DNA of 64,000 bases, taken from Rachicladosporium sp. CCFEE 5018 (lineage: Eukaryota > Ascomycota > Dothideomycetes > Cladosporiales > Cladosporiaceae). Under the pieces are notes generated by a model that ran no database searches, was not told where the DNA came from, and saw nothing but the letters and a program-made list of their open reading frames with translations. Shown piece by piece: positions 22,072-32,841 of the stretch. The DNA lies in NCBI GenBank assembly GCA_002077045.2, contig KZ111173.1, forward strand, positions 62,001 through 126,000, written 5' to 3'. Position numbers and translations under genes: made by a program. The stretch's first letter is position 1. Every line of letters starts with the position of its first letter.

Positions 22072-22544
22072 TCAGTAGGTGCCGGTCGTGAGCATACGGT
22101 CGAGCTCCGCGGCTAATGGGTCTATGCCCATCAAGTGGTTCCAAGAAACGGCTTCTCGGCCATTGATGACATGACGTGGAAGTTGTAGGGAGTGCTGCGA
22201 GCGAGCCACCACCTCGTCAAGGACGCGTTGATCGTTTGGTGTAATGCAGGCACCGACATGGGCGAGCGGATCTTCGGTCGGGTTATCGAAGGGCCATGCT
22301 CCTGAGGAAGGCTGAGAGTGATGCTGCATGGGTGGGATATGGACAGAGTCGCCGGCGTTGGCGATGGTGCTGGAGGCACTTCGATTGGTCCATCGGCTGT
22401 CGTGGCTAGCTGCGGTCGACCTGCTGCTGTTGGAGCTCACGCACTTGTTGCTGCTGCTGCTCGCGTTGGAGGATGTACTGCTGCTGGGTAGGGTGAGCAA
22501 GAGTAAAAGGGGGTTGGATGGTTGGGGTGGTCTTACGAAGGCAT
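22072..22544 (-). CDS. small serine-rich hypothetical protein, 139 aa (model with one intron)
   Basis: The best model has an 8-base first exon (ATG at 22544), a 53-bp intron at 22484-22536 with a strong GTAAGA donor and CCCAG acceptor, and exon 22072-22483. The protein starts with a Ser/Thr/Asn-rich stretch. Its C-terminal half contains NPTEDPLAHVGACITPND and WNHLMGIDPLAAELDRM. The alternative without splicing starts at ATG 22746 in the same final frame and reads through the intron as a Leu/Pro-rich stretch, which looks less natural. I do not recognise the family. Confidence 0.45.
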
Positions 22545-25120
22545 AGTGATGTCTCTGAGTGATGTATGAAGTGGATCCGGTAGCTGAAGGAGTGAAGTGC
22601 CGAACAAGAAGCGCGCGAGTGATGCTTGGAGCGTTGAAAGACAGCAAGGGAAGGATAATAATACTTTTGCTGGTGAAGGGAGTTGAAGGGGATGAATCGC
22701 GGACGAGCGAACGGAGAGAGCCATTGTGAGAGATATTTATGTCCATCGTGCATCTTACCACTACCACACGCGTCTGTGCATTGTTCGATTGTATAGAGAT
22801 ATCTCAACAAGGGCGCGGCGTGTGGACTGCGAAGTAACAGGGCGGGCGGTATGAGACTGCCAAGCTCGCAGTTGTCAGCCGATTCAGCGGGGAGTCTGTG
22901 CTAGGGAGTTGGTGCTCTCGAGGACAGGGACCAGGCAGCTTCAATGCCCGGTCTTCAGCTCATCAAATCACAAGGTGGCGTCGATCTTACAGGCGCCGCA
23001 ACCACGTGTGGACCCGACTACCCGGGTCCGCGGCGCCAGGTTCAATTGATGGAATCCTCCGCGGCGAGATCTTCGCTCTGGGCCTTTGCATGCCATAGAA
23101 CCTCAAGCATGATAATATCGGCATTCTGTCCCCGGGATGGCGCCAGTGGACTCTGTGGGCATGGCCGCAAGGTACCTTGTAGTGCACTGCGCGCGACGAC
23201 AGTGTCATAGCTTCCTATCATGGGTCTGGAGTGGTGATAAAAGCCCAGATCAACGGCTTCGTCACGTTGCAGCCACCAAGGTTCACTACGATTCCCGGGT
23301 AACATGTCCCGTGCGAGCGTGCCCTGACTCGCTTCGCTTTGACTTCCACTATCCCATGCTGTGCGACTTCAAGAACGATTCTGTGTGGTTGCAATGAGCT
23401 CGTGCACCCTACATATTTCTTGCCTGGTTTCAAAACTCCGACCACGGGAGATGTTCCCCTGAATATCGCACTCCTGACCACCTAACCAGCACTCTCGCTC
23501 TGGCCTCGTCAAAAGCTATTTGCATTTGAGATTGCGTCAATCCCCAGTTCGCAAGGCTTCCTGAAACGCCTTGCCGTTGACAGCCGCCGTTACGCCGCCG
23601 TTGCGCGTGAAGTGTGTCTTCGGATCTGGCGTGGACGGGCGGACCGTTCTCCGGCCCTATATCTTTCCTTATTTCCCCTGAGACATTACTGTCTCGTGTA
23701 TGCGGGAGCGCTGAGCCTTGCCCGCCAACAAAAGATACGCCTGTCAACGCAGGTCGACTGGCTCGTTCCTTGCAGCAAGGTGCGGGCAGAAAGCGTACGC
23801 AGAGTGCCACCTGCTTCCATACATCGTTATCTACACGCACGGTTATGAATCCTGGACATCAATCCTCTGCGTAGGACAGCGAAGCAGCGCCGTGACAAGC
23901 AGCACCGTTCAAACCATTGACTTGTGCGGCATGATCCGTTCGACGGTAGAAGCGATAAACATGCTCAACTGCCATTCCACTCACTGCAGCGATTGAACGC
24001 CGCTTCGCGGCCGAGCCAATTGCGATGTACCGATCGGCTCTAGTGTCGCAATGCTGTGCAGTGCGCAGCGGGGACGGTGGCCTGCTGCCACCAGCTGCGC
24101 CACAATTCGGTGGCCTTCTAGAATCCTGTCCCTGTCGGATACGCTAGCAAAGCTTTGTCTCGGGCTGGAGCAGCAACTTTGTGTTGCGATCAATTCCTGT
24201 GACTGCCCGAGAGCAGATACAGTGCACAGTGGGACCGATCTTTTTGACACGAGCGCATGAAAGATTGATATTCTGGCGGTATCCCATTGATCTGTCGTCA
24301 CAACGCATGATTGTTGCAGCCGGCAGTTGGGTGATCTTTAAACCTAACGGGCGCCACATGATGAGGGTCGTTTCTTCCAGGTCTCCTGCAGCCACTCTGT
24401 CCAAATCTCAGAATACAGAAAGCCACTTCACACTCTTGTCAACACTGTCCAGGCGCGGCAGACCATAACAGAGGCGTCGTTCGCCTAGATGTGTCCAAAT
24501 CTCGAATAGAGGGGGGCGGCCTCTATCTCAGCATGGTGACGCGCAGGGTCATTGCTTGCCACCACGAGCTCGAAATTGGAACAAAGCGAAAGATGCTTAC
24601 GGAAGCTCACGGCATGCGACCGAGTCCCTGCAAGCCACATATGCCAGCTGAGATTGCTGTGCCGTGACAACGCCTCTGGAGACACGCACTTCGTCACCAA
24701 TCTCCATGTTCCTCGCTCAAAGAAAGGGAGCTTTGTTCAGGCTCGCAAGACATGTCGTTTCATAAGTGCGCTGCTGACCATGCGCTATTTTTGGCTTCAC
24801 CGGTGCACTCGGCAGCTCAATTATCTAGATATACAGAGCAGCGGTGAGCGGTGAGTTTTTCGATGAGATGCTGCGTCAGGCGCAAAGCACAAACCTCCAT
24901 GAGGTCTACCTACCGTTTGCCTTCTTTTCAGAGCATAGGCGTTGGGTGTCGTTACGAGTTGTGTGACACATGGGCTTGGTACTGTTCCTTGCCTGTTGCT
25001 GTGTATCGATGCCGCTCTGCATTCACGCGCTATTCTGTAGGACCCTATCTTATGGATAGCCAGCGTTCGTGCAACATGATCACCGTCTGACTGGATGCGA
25101 ACTGCAGGCGTCCGAAGTAG
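22545..25120. other. 2.5-kb stretch with no recognisable gene
   Basis: Many short frames overlap on both strands, none with a domain, good splice signals or a paralogue in the window. There is no obvious AT bias, terminal repeat or transposase remnant. It may hold decayed sequence or long regulatory DNA upstream of the unknown gene at 25361. Confidence 0.45.
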
Positions 25121-25282
25121 GACAAGCTGTCGAGCGCAGGATCTCATGTTCTGTCACGCTTCAGTCCTGTACGTCTTCGAAACCTTGATGACGAAGATGA
25201 GATCGTGCTTCGTTCGCCTGGCGTCGATCTCAGAGAACACCAGGAGCTGAGTTCCCAGCCTAAGCATAACGATGTTGAGCGC

Positions 25283-25318
25283 GATGATAAGCGCGATGAC
25301 AAGCGTGATGATAAGCGG
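25283..25318. repeat. 12-base tandem repeat (3 units)
   Basis: Three near-perfect copies of GATGATAAGCGC-type units encode Asp-Asp-Lys-Arg repeats if the frame upstream of 25361 is used. Confidence 0.8.
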
Positions 25319-25360
25319 ACCAGGAAGCCCGGCAAAGAACCGAAGCAATTCACAGAGTCC

Positions 25361-27835
25361 ATGCGACGCAAATTCAGCAGGCTCCTTCATTGTGCCGACT
25401 TCTCTTTGGAAGACATTACCAATTGCGTTAAAGCTGCCGATGGACCTACTCGCGTGCCTGTCCGCAATGCTCTCGAGTCTGACAACGATGGTCAGGGACT
25501 GGACGATTGCCGCCTGAAGAGCAGCGAGGGCAAGAAGCGACGACATGCTACGCTAGCTTCTGAGGCTGACACGAGTCAACATACAAGCGGCGCAGATCGA
25601 TTGCGCAATTTGGACAGGCACGAACTATGCGTCGATCCGAGCGTTTCAGGTTCATCGCCCCCAGATCGTGGGCGCTCTGCTCATCTCAGCACCGCCTGTG
25701 ACGCGCAGGATGCAGACAAGCAATCTGGGCCCGCGGAGCAAAACCGGTGGTCGGTAGATCTTACGAAATTTGCTAGTGGACTTGAGGCAGTGTCCAACTA
25801 TTCACGCAAGACGATAGATCACCTCCTACATCACCTATCGATAGACAACGTGTGTACTGAACCCAATGCTCTGACGCAACCTATAATCGACGCACCGCTG
25901 AACAAGCTCTCTGCATCGCTGGGCATCGACACTCATCTCGAATCAGGGTTGAGATCTTCACGAACTGATGATCATCTGGCTCAGACGCTGTACGCACGTA
26001 TACAGCAGCACACACACGACGATGACGCCGCCAGAGCAGCTCTCTTACTTTACATCCATTGGTCTGATGAGAGGACACCGGACAGAGCTGGCTACAACAC
26101 CCACCTCACGAGGGGTCTTCAGCTGTATGATGGGGCTGTCAGCGCCGTGCTAGCCGCCGAGCAGAGATTGGTGCAGACTCAGCTCTGGCACGACGGTGTC
26201 ACACCCTTGCACCTCGCCGCCTCTCTTGGCTACTCGCGCATGTGTGGTGTACTTCTGTGGGCTGGTGGAGATCCACAGGCGCAGATGAAGCCCATTGCGC
26301 AGCAGGACGCACGGGTATCTGTCAGCATGTGCTGCGAGCAAGCGCTCTGTGACTTGAAAAGTCGGGACCCAGGTGATACGAAGACCTACCGTCGGATTGT
26401 CAAATGCAGGGATCATTTGAAGTATGGATTTGACGGTCAAGGGAACCCAGTGCACTGGCAGAAGCAAGCGAGATTCTTCGCGTCAAGGAAGAAGAACGAA
26501 TTTCGCAAGCTATGCGATGCGTTTGATCGAGATACCAATCGCATGAAGCAACGGCGAAGCGTGCACGACTGTGGAGACCCGCAATGTCCGTTCATCAAGC
26601 TGAACACAGCACCTGCTCCGCATCCCCGGACAGGGAAGAGACCTGTACACTCCGATGCCGCAGATGGCATCAGCTTTGTCCGGGGCGTTGCAACGCCGGA
26701 TGAGCGTCGAAGGCAGGCCAGTACCAGGAACAACGGTGCCATTGTCACTGCAGACGGCACAGAACGATCATCTACACTGTTGTACAATACATGCAATGCC
26801 CAAGGATCCGCGCAAGCTACTACGGCAATGGCAATGCGCCAGATCGTACGCGTCCAGCCCTCGGAGGCATATGCATGGCTACACGAGTCCGAGGAAGCTA
26901 TTCGAGTCCACGGCCAATCATACATGAAGAATGACGAAGCGTCAAGCCATTTCGCAAGTAGTACCGGTGCAGCTGGGTTCTATACTGTCCTCAACAATGA
27001 ATGCCTCATGACGGACGATGATCCGACGGCAATCTCTGCGCATCAGCTGAACATCCGTAATACTGCAACACTAGCGCCCGAACCCAAAAACTTGGTATCA
27101 CAATATCTCGCCGAGCCTCTCGCCATTCGTAACTGTCACCAGCAGCAAGCTACACTCGAAGCTCTCGGCGGCACTCGGTCTAGGTCGTCACCTTCCGGAC
27201 CTTTAGGACAACATCACTGTCAATACCCACTTCAATTTCATAGGCAGCAGTCATGTACCAAGACTGTCACTCACAGCCCGGCGTTCTTGCTAGACAGAGA
27301 GAAGGCTCCCGCCCTGTCACCTAGTGAGTCGCAGACTGACGACTCTCCATGGTCGCTCCACACACCTGATCTCACGTCTCAAGAGTGCACCACAGCTACT
27401 CGCGCTCCGTTAGCTTCTCTGCCCGTAACTCAAGCGCCCTATAACGCCTACGCACAGTCGAGTCTTCGGTTGGCTTGCTTGGACAATAATGAGCCTTCAT
27501 CATTCAAGAAGGAGCTCGAAGCCGAGCGCGACTATATGCTTGCCACGATCGAGGAGCTCAGTGAAAATCCAGCCCCGACTTCTGCAGTGTCTCCAGCAAT
27601 GATCACGTCGGCCAACAATAGCAAACGTCAAGGCTACTACGGCGCTCGCGCATTCAGTAGTGGGCACTCACTGGGCAACTCGACAATCTCTGTCCGGGAG
27701 CGCGCCCGGGACATTGAACATCGTGTCGCCGAGTCGCGAGCCACAATTTCTCGCAATCCACCCCAAGCTCCCGGGCCGGCGCCGAACAGATCCCGCGGAC
27801 CTAGATTCGAAGCCTTCAGCGGGCACACGAACTGA
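25361..27835 (+). CDS. large protein of unknown family with ankyrin-like segment and HDCG..CPF motif
   Basis: The first in-frame ATG is 25361 (825 residues). The frame stays open back to 25121 with plausible coding sequence, so an upstream exon is likely. The core has an ARIQQHTHDD helix, one ankyrin-like repeat (TPLHLAASLGYSRMCGVLLWAG), then HLKYGF, FRKLCDAFDRD and SVHDCGDPQCPFIKLNT. The long second half is low in structure; the end has KRQGYYGARAF and an S(I/V).(E/D)R.R.IE motif. A paralogue at 61784-63562 shares the core, the C-terminal motif and even a 3' flanking string, defining a family I cannot name. HDCG....C could bind metal, but that is a guess. There is no signal peptide or membrane segment. 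Confidence 0.75.
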   Translation: MRRKFSRLLHCADFSLEDITNCVKAADGPTRVPVRNALESDNDGQGLDDCRLKSSEGKKRRHATLASEADTSQHTSGADRLRNLDRHELCVDPSVSGSSPPDRGRSAHLSTACDAQDADKQSGPAEQNRWSVDLTKFASGLEAVSNYSRKTIDHLLHHLSIDNVCTEPNALTQPIIDAPLNKLSASLGIDTHLESGLRSSRTDDHLAQTLYARIQQHTHDDDAARAALLLYIHWSDERTPDRAGYNTHLTRGLQLYDGAVSAVLAAEQRLVQTQLWHDGVTPLHLAASLGYSRMCGVLLWAGGDPQAQMKPIAQQDARVSVSMCCEQALCDLKSRDPGDTKTYRRIVKCRDHLKYGFDGQGNPVHWQKQARFFASRKKNEFRKLCDAFDRDTNRMKQRRSVHDCGDPQCPFIKLNTAPAPHPRTGKRPVHSDAADGISFVRGVATPDERRRQASTRNNGAIVTADGTERSSTLLYNTCNAQGSAQATTAMAMRQIVRVQPSEAYAWLHESEEAIRVHGQSYMKNDEASSHFASSTGAAGFYTVLNNECLMTDDDPTAISAHQLNIRNTATLAPEPKNLVSQYLAEPLAIRNCHQQQATLEALGGTRSRSSPSGPLGQHHCQYPLQFHRQQSCTKTVTHSPAFLLDREKAPALSPSESQTDDSPWSLHTPDLTSQECTTATRAPLASLPVTQAPYNAYAQSSLRLACLDNNEPSSFKKELEAERDYMLATIEELSENPAPTSAVSPAMITSANNSKRQGYYGARAFSSGHSLGNSTISVRERARDIEHRVAESRATISRNPPQAPGPAPNRSRGPRFEAFSGHTN

Positions 27836-28324
27836 TGCCTGTCATATGCAGTGCTTCCGGCCCTGATCAACTGTCCCACATGACTTCTACTGGCGAGCAT
27901 ATGCTGTACCGATGATCATTCGTCACTGGAATGAAAGGTCACACTCCTCTTTTCAACAGCAATCCTGTCTTACTAATTATTTGTCTCGGTTATTACTGCG
28001 TTTTGGGCGGCTAGCGATTGATACCCTTTTGAGCGTTCTGTGATCATGACCTGGGAGTGGAGAGCGATGATCAAAAAATGACATACAGCTTTAATGGTGC
28101 AAATATTGGAATAGACAAATTATGTAGTGTAGAGAGTACGTTGAATCCCAGTTTAATGTCTCGAGCTGTAATGGAGCGTTCGCCGTGGCTACATGAATAC
28201 CAGTGCCTGTCACGTAATAGCTTGATCGAGTCCATAGTGATGGAGAGAGTATGGCAGCGATGCGTGACCCTATCGTAGTGACATCGTAGATCCATCGTAC
28301 AATCGTAAGTCTAGACCCTCCACC
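27836..28324. other. convergent intergenic region
   Basis: The 3' flanks of the unknown gene and the GH17 gene; AT-rich around 28060-28140. No gene beyond the shared 3' string. Confidence 0.5.
28009..28035. repeat. 3' flank string shared with 63868-63894
   Basis: A GGCTAGC start followed by the 17-base string TGATACCCTTTTGAGCG recurs at 63868-63894, downstream of the paralogous gene. It lies 174 bases after one stop and about 306 after the other. It is probably a preserved 3'-UTR or downstream element copied with the gene. Confidence 0.7.
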
Positions 28325-30187
28325 TCAATACGCCTTGCTCAGGGCTTTTCCTCCGCAGTCTGGAATCAGCAACCCGTCCTTCACATTCCTGCCCTCATCC
28401 ATCAGCCCCCACTTGCTCTCCCATGTCTTCGTGCCATTATCGAACTGATGCTTCCACGGCTCATCGAACGCCTCGAACCAGAAGAATGTCGTGCCATTGG
28501 CTAGACTTTGGCACACAAAGCCGTCCATGAACGCGTTGAGGTTCTCGATACTTGCCACAGCACCGGCGATATCGGTTGGGCAGGTTCCGCTGACATCGCC
28601 GCAGTCATTGCCGCCTTCGCTCGGCCAGCCGACCTCCGAGATGATGCTTTTGGGCCATGTTGCTGCGCCGGTAGCAGAAGCCGTGGTGAGCTGAGCATCA
28701 TGTGTCTGCCAGAACTCCCACGTCCAGCCCGGCGCTACATCTGGAGTCAGACCAGCGAAAAAAGGATGAACATTCGCCATCACAATGTCAGAGGATAAAG
28801 CGAGCTCGGCAGTCCAGTCATCTCCAAGATCTGACGTTGCCACTGGAAGTTTAAGTCCGAGGGTGGTCAGATTAGTACGCACTTCGGACAGGATTCCAGC
28901 AAGGGTGATGATTGGCATGTCTCCTCGGAACAGTATCTCGTTCCCTATGATCAGGCCAGCGAAGTGGTCAGAGGGGTATGTGTGCAGTATCGTGTACATC
29001 TGAGCAAGCTGTCGGTCATTGGAGGTCTGGTTGTTGTCCAACCAGACGCCGAGCCAGATCTGAAGTGTGGCATTGAGTTGAAGTAAGTTGATGGCCTCGA
29101 GTACCATCTCGGTCTGATTGCAATCGGTCCCATAGAGGCGCACAGCTGGCGTGAGCTGGGAGAGCATCGCAATATCAAGGGTGATGCTGTTCTGATCGGG
29201 CGGTACTTGCAGGCATGCGGGATACTGTGCATTGAGAGGCGTGTAGTCCATCCCAGGGAAGACTCTATGAAGCGCCTTGTTATTCAACAGGGACTGCACC
29301 TGCGAGGAGTGCAAGTCGTAGACTCCTGCTGCAGAAGTGGAGATAGTACCATGGCTACTCGCGGAGCTACCATGATTAGACTTCTTCGATGCAAGCACAC
29401 CTCCAACAGCCCCGCCCACTGCACCTGCAATGACGAGGAGAGCTATGATGGCGCCAATGAGCCATTTCATTCGCTTCTTGCTGTGACTTTGCTCGTCCAG
29501 CCAATCACTCCTCTCAGCTTTCGAGCTGGCGTTGATAAATTCAGACGCGGGTAGTGGCGCATTTGAGTGTCTGCCACCCTCGACTCTCTCGAAGTCATTC
29601 CGATCAGCAGCCAGACTTTGGCGATCACGATAGGTTGGTCGATCATAGCTTATGGGGTTCTCGTCTCGCTGCGAGGGAAAGGACGAAGCGGGCTTGTGTG
29701 AAAACCCTCTTGGTTGAACATTGTCGTAGCTACCGTAGCCGTCGTCCCTGGTTACCCTTGGAGACGCTCTCCGAGACTGCTCGTAAGTGCGATCTGCGAA
29801 TGGTACGGCCGCTGGAGCTCCGACCGGCGACAACTGCTTCCTCCTGACCGGAGATGGCGACTGGCGTGGTAGAGAGCCATTGTGATCCATCAACGGTGTG
29901 ATTGAGCTCGCAGACTCTTCATGCCGATGCATCGGCAATCTAGCTGGTGGTGGTGACTGTCCAGACGGAATGTCCCGCCCATGAGGTCGCCAGTATCTGC
30001 GTTCGGGTGTTGACGAGCGAGACCGTGGCGCACCACCGCCATATAAATTGTCGATGTCCCGAAATGCGTTACCGAAGTCAGGAACTTCTGACTCTGATGC
30101 TAGTGAGGCCGCGGAGCCGTGCCAGGCTGGCCGTTCAGATCTTGGTTGCGGATTGCCATATCGATGTGTTGGTGGCGCAGGTGCCAT
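28325..30187 (-). CDS. btgC: GH17 glucan endo-1,3-beta-glucosidase, type II membrane protein (btgC-like)
   Basis: ATG 30187 gives 620 residues. Residues 1-240 are a Ser/Pro/Arg-rich cytosolic region. Residues about 242-266 form one transmembrane helix preceded by KKRMK, the mark of a type II signal anchor. The extracellular part is a GH17 domain: LYGTDCNQ, the acid/base motif LIIGNEILFRG, and the nucleophile motif ISEVGWPSEGG, ending with WFEAFDEPWK and WGLMDEG. This layout matches the fungal BtgC/BGL2-related membrane glucanases that remodel cell-wall beta-1,3-glucan. Several N-x-S/T sites occur in the outer domain. No introns are seen. The frame is open upstream, but the conserved MAPAP start supports this choice. 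Confidence 0.93.
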   Translation of the reverse strand: MAPAPPTHRYGNPQPRSERPAWHGSAASLASESEVPDFGNAFRDIDNLYGGGAPRSRSSTPERRYWRPHGRDIPSGQSPPPARLPMHRHEESASSITPLMDHNGSLPRQSPSPVRRKQLSPVGAPAAVPFADRTYEQSRRASPRVTRDDGYGSYDNVQPRGFSHKPASSFPSQRDENPISYDRPTYRDRQSLAADRNDFERVEGGRHSNAPLPASEFINASSKAERSDWLDEQSHSKKRMKWLIGAIIALLVIAGAVGGAVGGVLASKKSNHGSSASSHGTISTSAAGVYDLHSSQVQSLLNNKALHRVFPGMDYTPLNAQYPACLQVPPDQNSITLDIAMLSQLTPAVRLYGTDCNQTEMVLEAINLLQLNATLQIWLGVWLDNNQTSNDRQLAQMYTILHTYPSDHFAGLIIGNEILFRGDMPIITLAGILSEVRTNLTTLGLKLPVATSDLGDDWTAELALSSDIVMANVHPFFAGLTPDVAPGWTWEFWQTHDAQLTTASATGAATWPKSIISEVGWPSEGGNDCGDVSGTCPTDIAGAVASIENLNAFMDGFVCQSLANGTTFFWFEAFDEPWKHQFDNGTKTWESKWGLMDEGRNVKDGLLIPDCGGKALSKAY

Positions 30188-31278
30188 GATTAGCAATCTG
30201 GGGCGTATCGACCGCCTGCAGTACGACTGATCAGGGCAGCTCGACTGAGCAGCTACGATCAATCCACACACCCGTGGAAACCAGGACAAAATACTCAGTC
30301 GTAGCTGGGGCCAGTTTGACGTTCCTCAACGACGGCATGTGTCGACGTTCGTTGTCACGAGTTGAGGTTCAAGAGCCCAAGCAATGTAATCGGAGGTATC
30401 GACTATCAACGCGTGAGACAGCGGTTGTAGAGGAGATCCGTAGCCTTCTGATTGCGTTATACGTTCGAGGGCGACGCAAGGCTGAGGCCTGGTGTTGCAT
30501 CGAAGTTCCTGTAGCGAACTCGCTGTGCCACAGGTCGACCACTGCCAATTGGGCTCGAATACAGACTGAAGAGCTCTATCGCACGCCAACAAATCTGGTG
30601 ATTGATGAAAGTAGCGTCTGCGTCGGTTTCTGTGACACTGATTTGGTGGCGGACCAGCACATTTGCTGACTGTGTTGACCACGGCAACGGTAGTGCGGGG
30701 GGGTTGTCGCACAAGACACTACTCGATGATTCCATTTGTGCCGTTGAGCCACGACACGACTGCTACTACTATCTCTAGCCCCATCGCGAGTAGCAATCAC
30801 GCACTGTTGAGCAGGTATCAGATGGCGGACGCTGCTGGTCGTCAAGATCGCAGATGTTACTTGATGTTGATGTTGACGTGGAGAGCCCCACTCTTGTGCT
30901 GCTGATCGACCACATGCTACTTACATGACATCAGGTATTGGTATCCTAGGGAGAGGGAAACTTCTCTCCTCTAGGCGCTAGATCGTGAAGCGACAGAGCA
31001 TGTCGGATCGCGGTTCGTGACATGCTGACAGATTAAGGGCGTTCTCGCATCCGCTATACGGCATGTGTCGAATCTGGCCCCAAACGAAACGGACGAGCAA
31101 GCTTGCCACAAGCTTCTCAGCCCCGAGCTGAGGTGCTACGAACGTGGTCGTGTATGTGTACAAAAGTTCGAGCTGTCGCTGAGAGTGTGAATCCCATCCC
31201 TCCACTCATGCGCAGTGCAGATCGTAGGGACTCCATCAGCGAACATCGACAACCTCATTCGAGGGTTCCCGGCGCAGC
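30188..31278. other. divergent intergenic region
   Basis: Promoters of the GH17 gene (minus) and the P450 gene (plus). Frames up to 131 codons exist but overlap each other and lack domains; I call no gene. Confidence 0.5.
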
Positions 31279-32841
31279 ATGTTCTCAACGTCTACGTTCA
31301 CGGGCGTGACAGTACTTGTACTTTCCTCATACGCTGTCTACAGCCTTACAAAGCTGTTCTACCGCATCTTCCTCCATCCTATTGCGCACTTCCCGGGACC
31401 TCGACTGGCGGCGGCGACATACCTCTACGAAGCTTACTACGACGTGTGGAAAGACGGTCAATTCCTTTTCCATCTCGACGCGCTACATGATCAGTACGGC
31501 CTAGTCATCCGTGTGTCTCCAGATGAGATCCACGTGAGAGACTCAGAGTGGTTCCATACACTATACACAGGTCCAGGCCATGTCAGGGACAAATGGGCTC
31601 GCTCAATCCGAGCCAATGGCTCACCTGGCGCCGTGGCGAGTGCTCCCAGTCACGATCACCACAGGATGCGACGCTCTGCGCTGAACCCCTACTTCTCGAG
31701 AAAGGCGATCGACGAGCTAGAGTATGACATTCAGCAAAGAGTCGACAAGATGTGCACTCAAATTTCACGTGAGTATGCAAGTACCGGACTTCAACTCAAG
31801 CTTGGAACAGCATTCACGGCTCTGACGATGGATGTCATCACGTCCTATTGCTTTGGCAAGAGCCAGGGCTGTCTTGATGAAGCCGACTTCGCACCAGACT
31901 GGAAGAGGCTCATGACGGCAGCGTTCAACATCACTCCCATAGCTAAACACTTTCCCATCGTAATGCGAATCAGGGGGGCTATTCCACCATGGGTCGTAGT
32001 CCGCCTTGCTCCCTATATGTCAGGATTCGTTGAGGTGCGACAGGATATCCACGCACAAGCCGCGGCGTTGATTGCCGAGAATGCAGGGAGATATGGTACT
32101 TCGACAGAAGACAAAGGTGAGAAGGCCAAAACGGTCTTCCACGGCATCCTTCAAGCAGCAATTCCAGACGAGGAGAAGACAGTCCAAAGAATGGCCGACG
32201 AAGCATTCGTGCTCATTATAGCTGGCGCAGAAACAACCGCAAAGGTGCTAACGACCACCCTCACACATGTGCTTCAAGATCCAAAGTTGATGCATCGACT
32301 TCGGGCGGAGATCAGTGCCGTTACTACAGATGGACAGCCACTATCGTCCCGTCAGCTTGAGAACATTCCATTGTTCAAAGCAGTGATCCAGGAGGGTCTT
32401 CGCGTCGCAGGTCCCGTTACAAACCGACAGATGCTCATGGCTCCGAACGAAGATTTACGCTACACTAGCCGTGATGGATCACACGACGCTGTCATTCCGC
32501 GTGGTACAGCGATTTCCATGACGATTCGCAGTGTTCTCAATGACCCTGCGATCTTTCCCAATCCTGGCAAATTTGACCCAGAACGATGGCTGCGCGCGAC
32601 AGAGCAGGGCGTGCGGCTAGACCGGTATCTTGTGACGTTTTCAAAAGGCTTGAGGGCGTGTGTTGGCATGAATCTCAGTCAGTGCGAGTTATACCTCGGG
32701 GTGGCTGCGCTGATCACCCGGTTCGACATGACGCTGGAAGACTTTGACTACGAGCGGGATTTGAAGATCATCAAAGATCACTTTGTTGGCGCTCCAAGCA
32801 AGGAGGCGAAGGATGTCAGGGTCCACGTGGTGGACAGATGA
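31279..32841 (+). CDS. cytochrome P450 monooxygenase, 520 aa, trichodiene-oxygenase-like group
   Basis: An intronless 520-residue P450. Residues 1-30 form an ER membrane anchor followed by the FLHP.AHFPGPRLAA hinge. The I-helix motif is AGAETT, the K-helix ExxR is in IQEGLR, the PERF-type motif is FDPERW, and the heme loop is FSKGLRACVG with ligand Cys461. Fungal enzymes with LYRIFLHP..FPGP and YLYE.YYD near the N-terminus are usually called trichodiene oxygenase or benzoate-hydroxylase-like; the substrate cannot be read from the sequence. The next three genes downstream (regulator, transporter, oxygenase) lie on the same strand and may act with it. Confidence 0.93.
   Translation: MFSTSTFTGVTVLVLSSYAVYSLTKLFYRIFLHPIAHFPGPRLAAATYLYEAYYDVWKDGQFLFHLDALHDQYGLVIRVSPDEIHVRDSEWFHTLYTGPGHVRDKWARSIRANGSPGAVASAPSHDHHRMRRSALNPYFSRKAIDELEYDIQQRVDKMCTQISREYASTGLQLKLGTAFTALTMDVITSYCFGKSQGCLDEADFAPDWKRLMTAAFNITPIAKHFPIVMRIRGAIPPWVVVRLAPYMSGFVEVRQDIHAQAAALIAENAGRYGTSTEDKGEKAKTVFHGILQAAIPDEEKTVQRMADEAFVLIIAGAETTAKVLTTTLTHVLQDPKLMHRLRAEISAVTTDGQPLSSRQLENIPLFKAVIQEGLRVAGPVTNRQMLMAPNEDLRYTSRDGSHDAVIPRGTAISMTIRSVLNDPAIFPNPGKFDPERWLRATEQGVRLDRYLVTFSKGLRACVGMNLSQCELYLGVAALITRFDMTLEDFDYERDLKIIKDHFVGAPSKEAKDVRVHVVDR

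Noticed and set aside
22406..22810. Gln-rich reading of the CAG-type repeats near 22440-22490
   Set aside because: The Ser frame continues through a good C-terminal sequence after a strong intron, whereas the Gln frame ends quickly in TAG.
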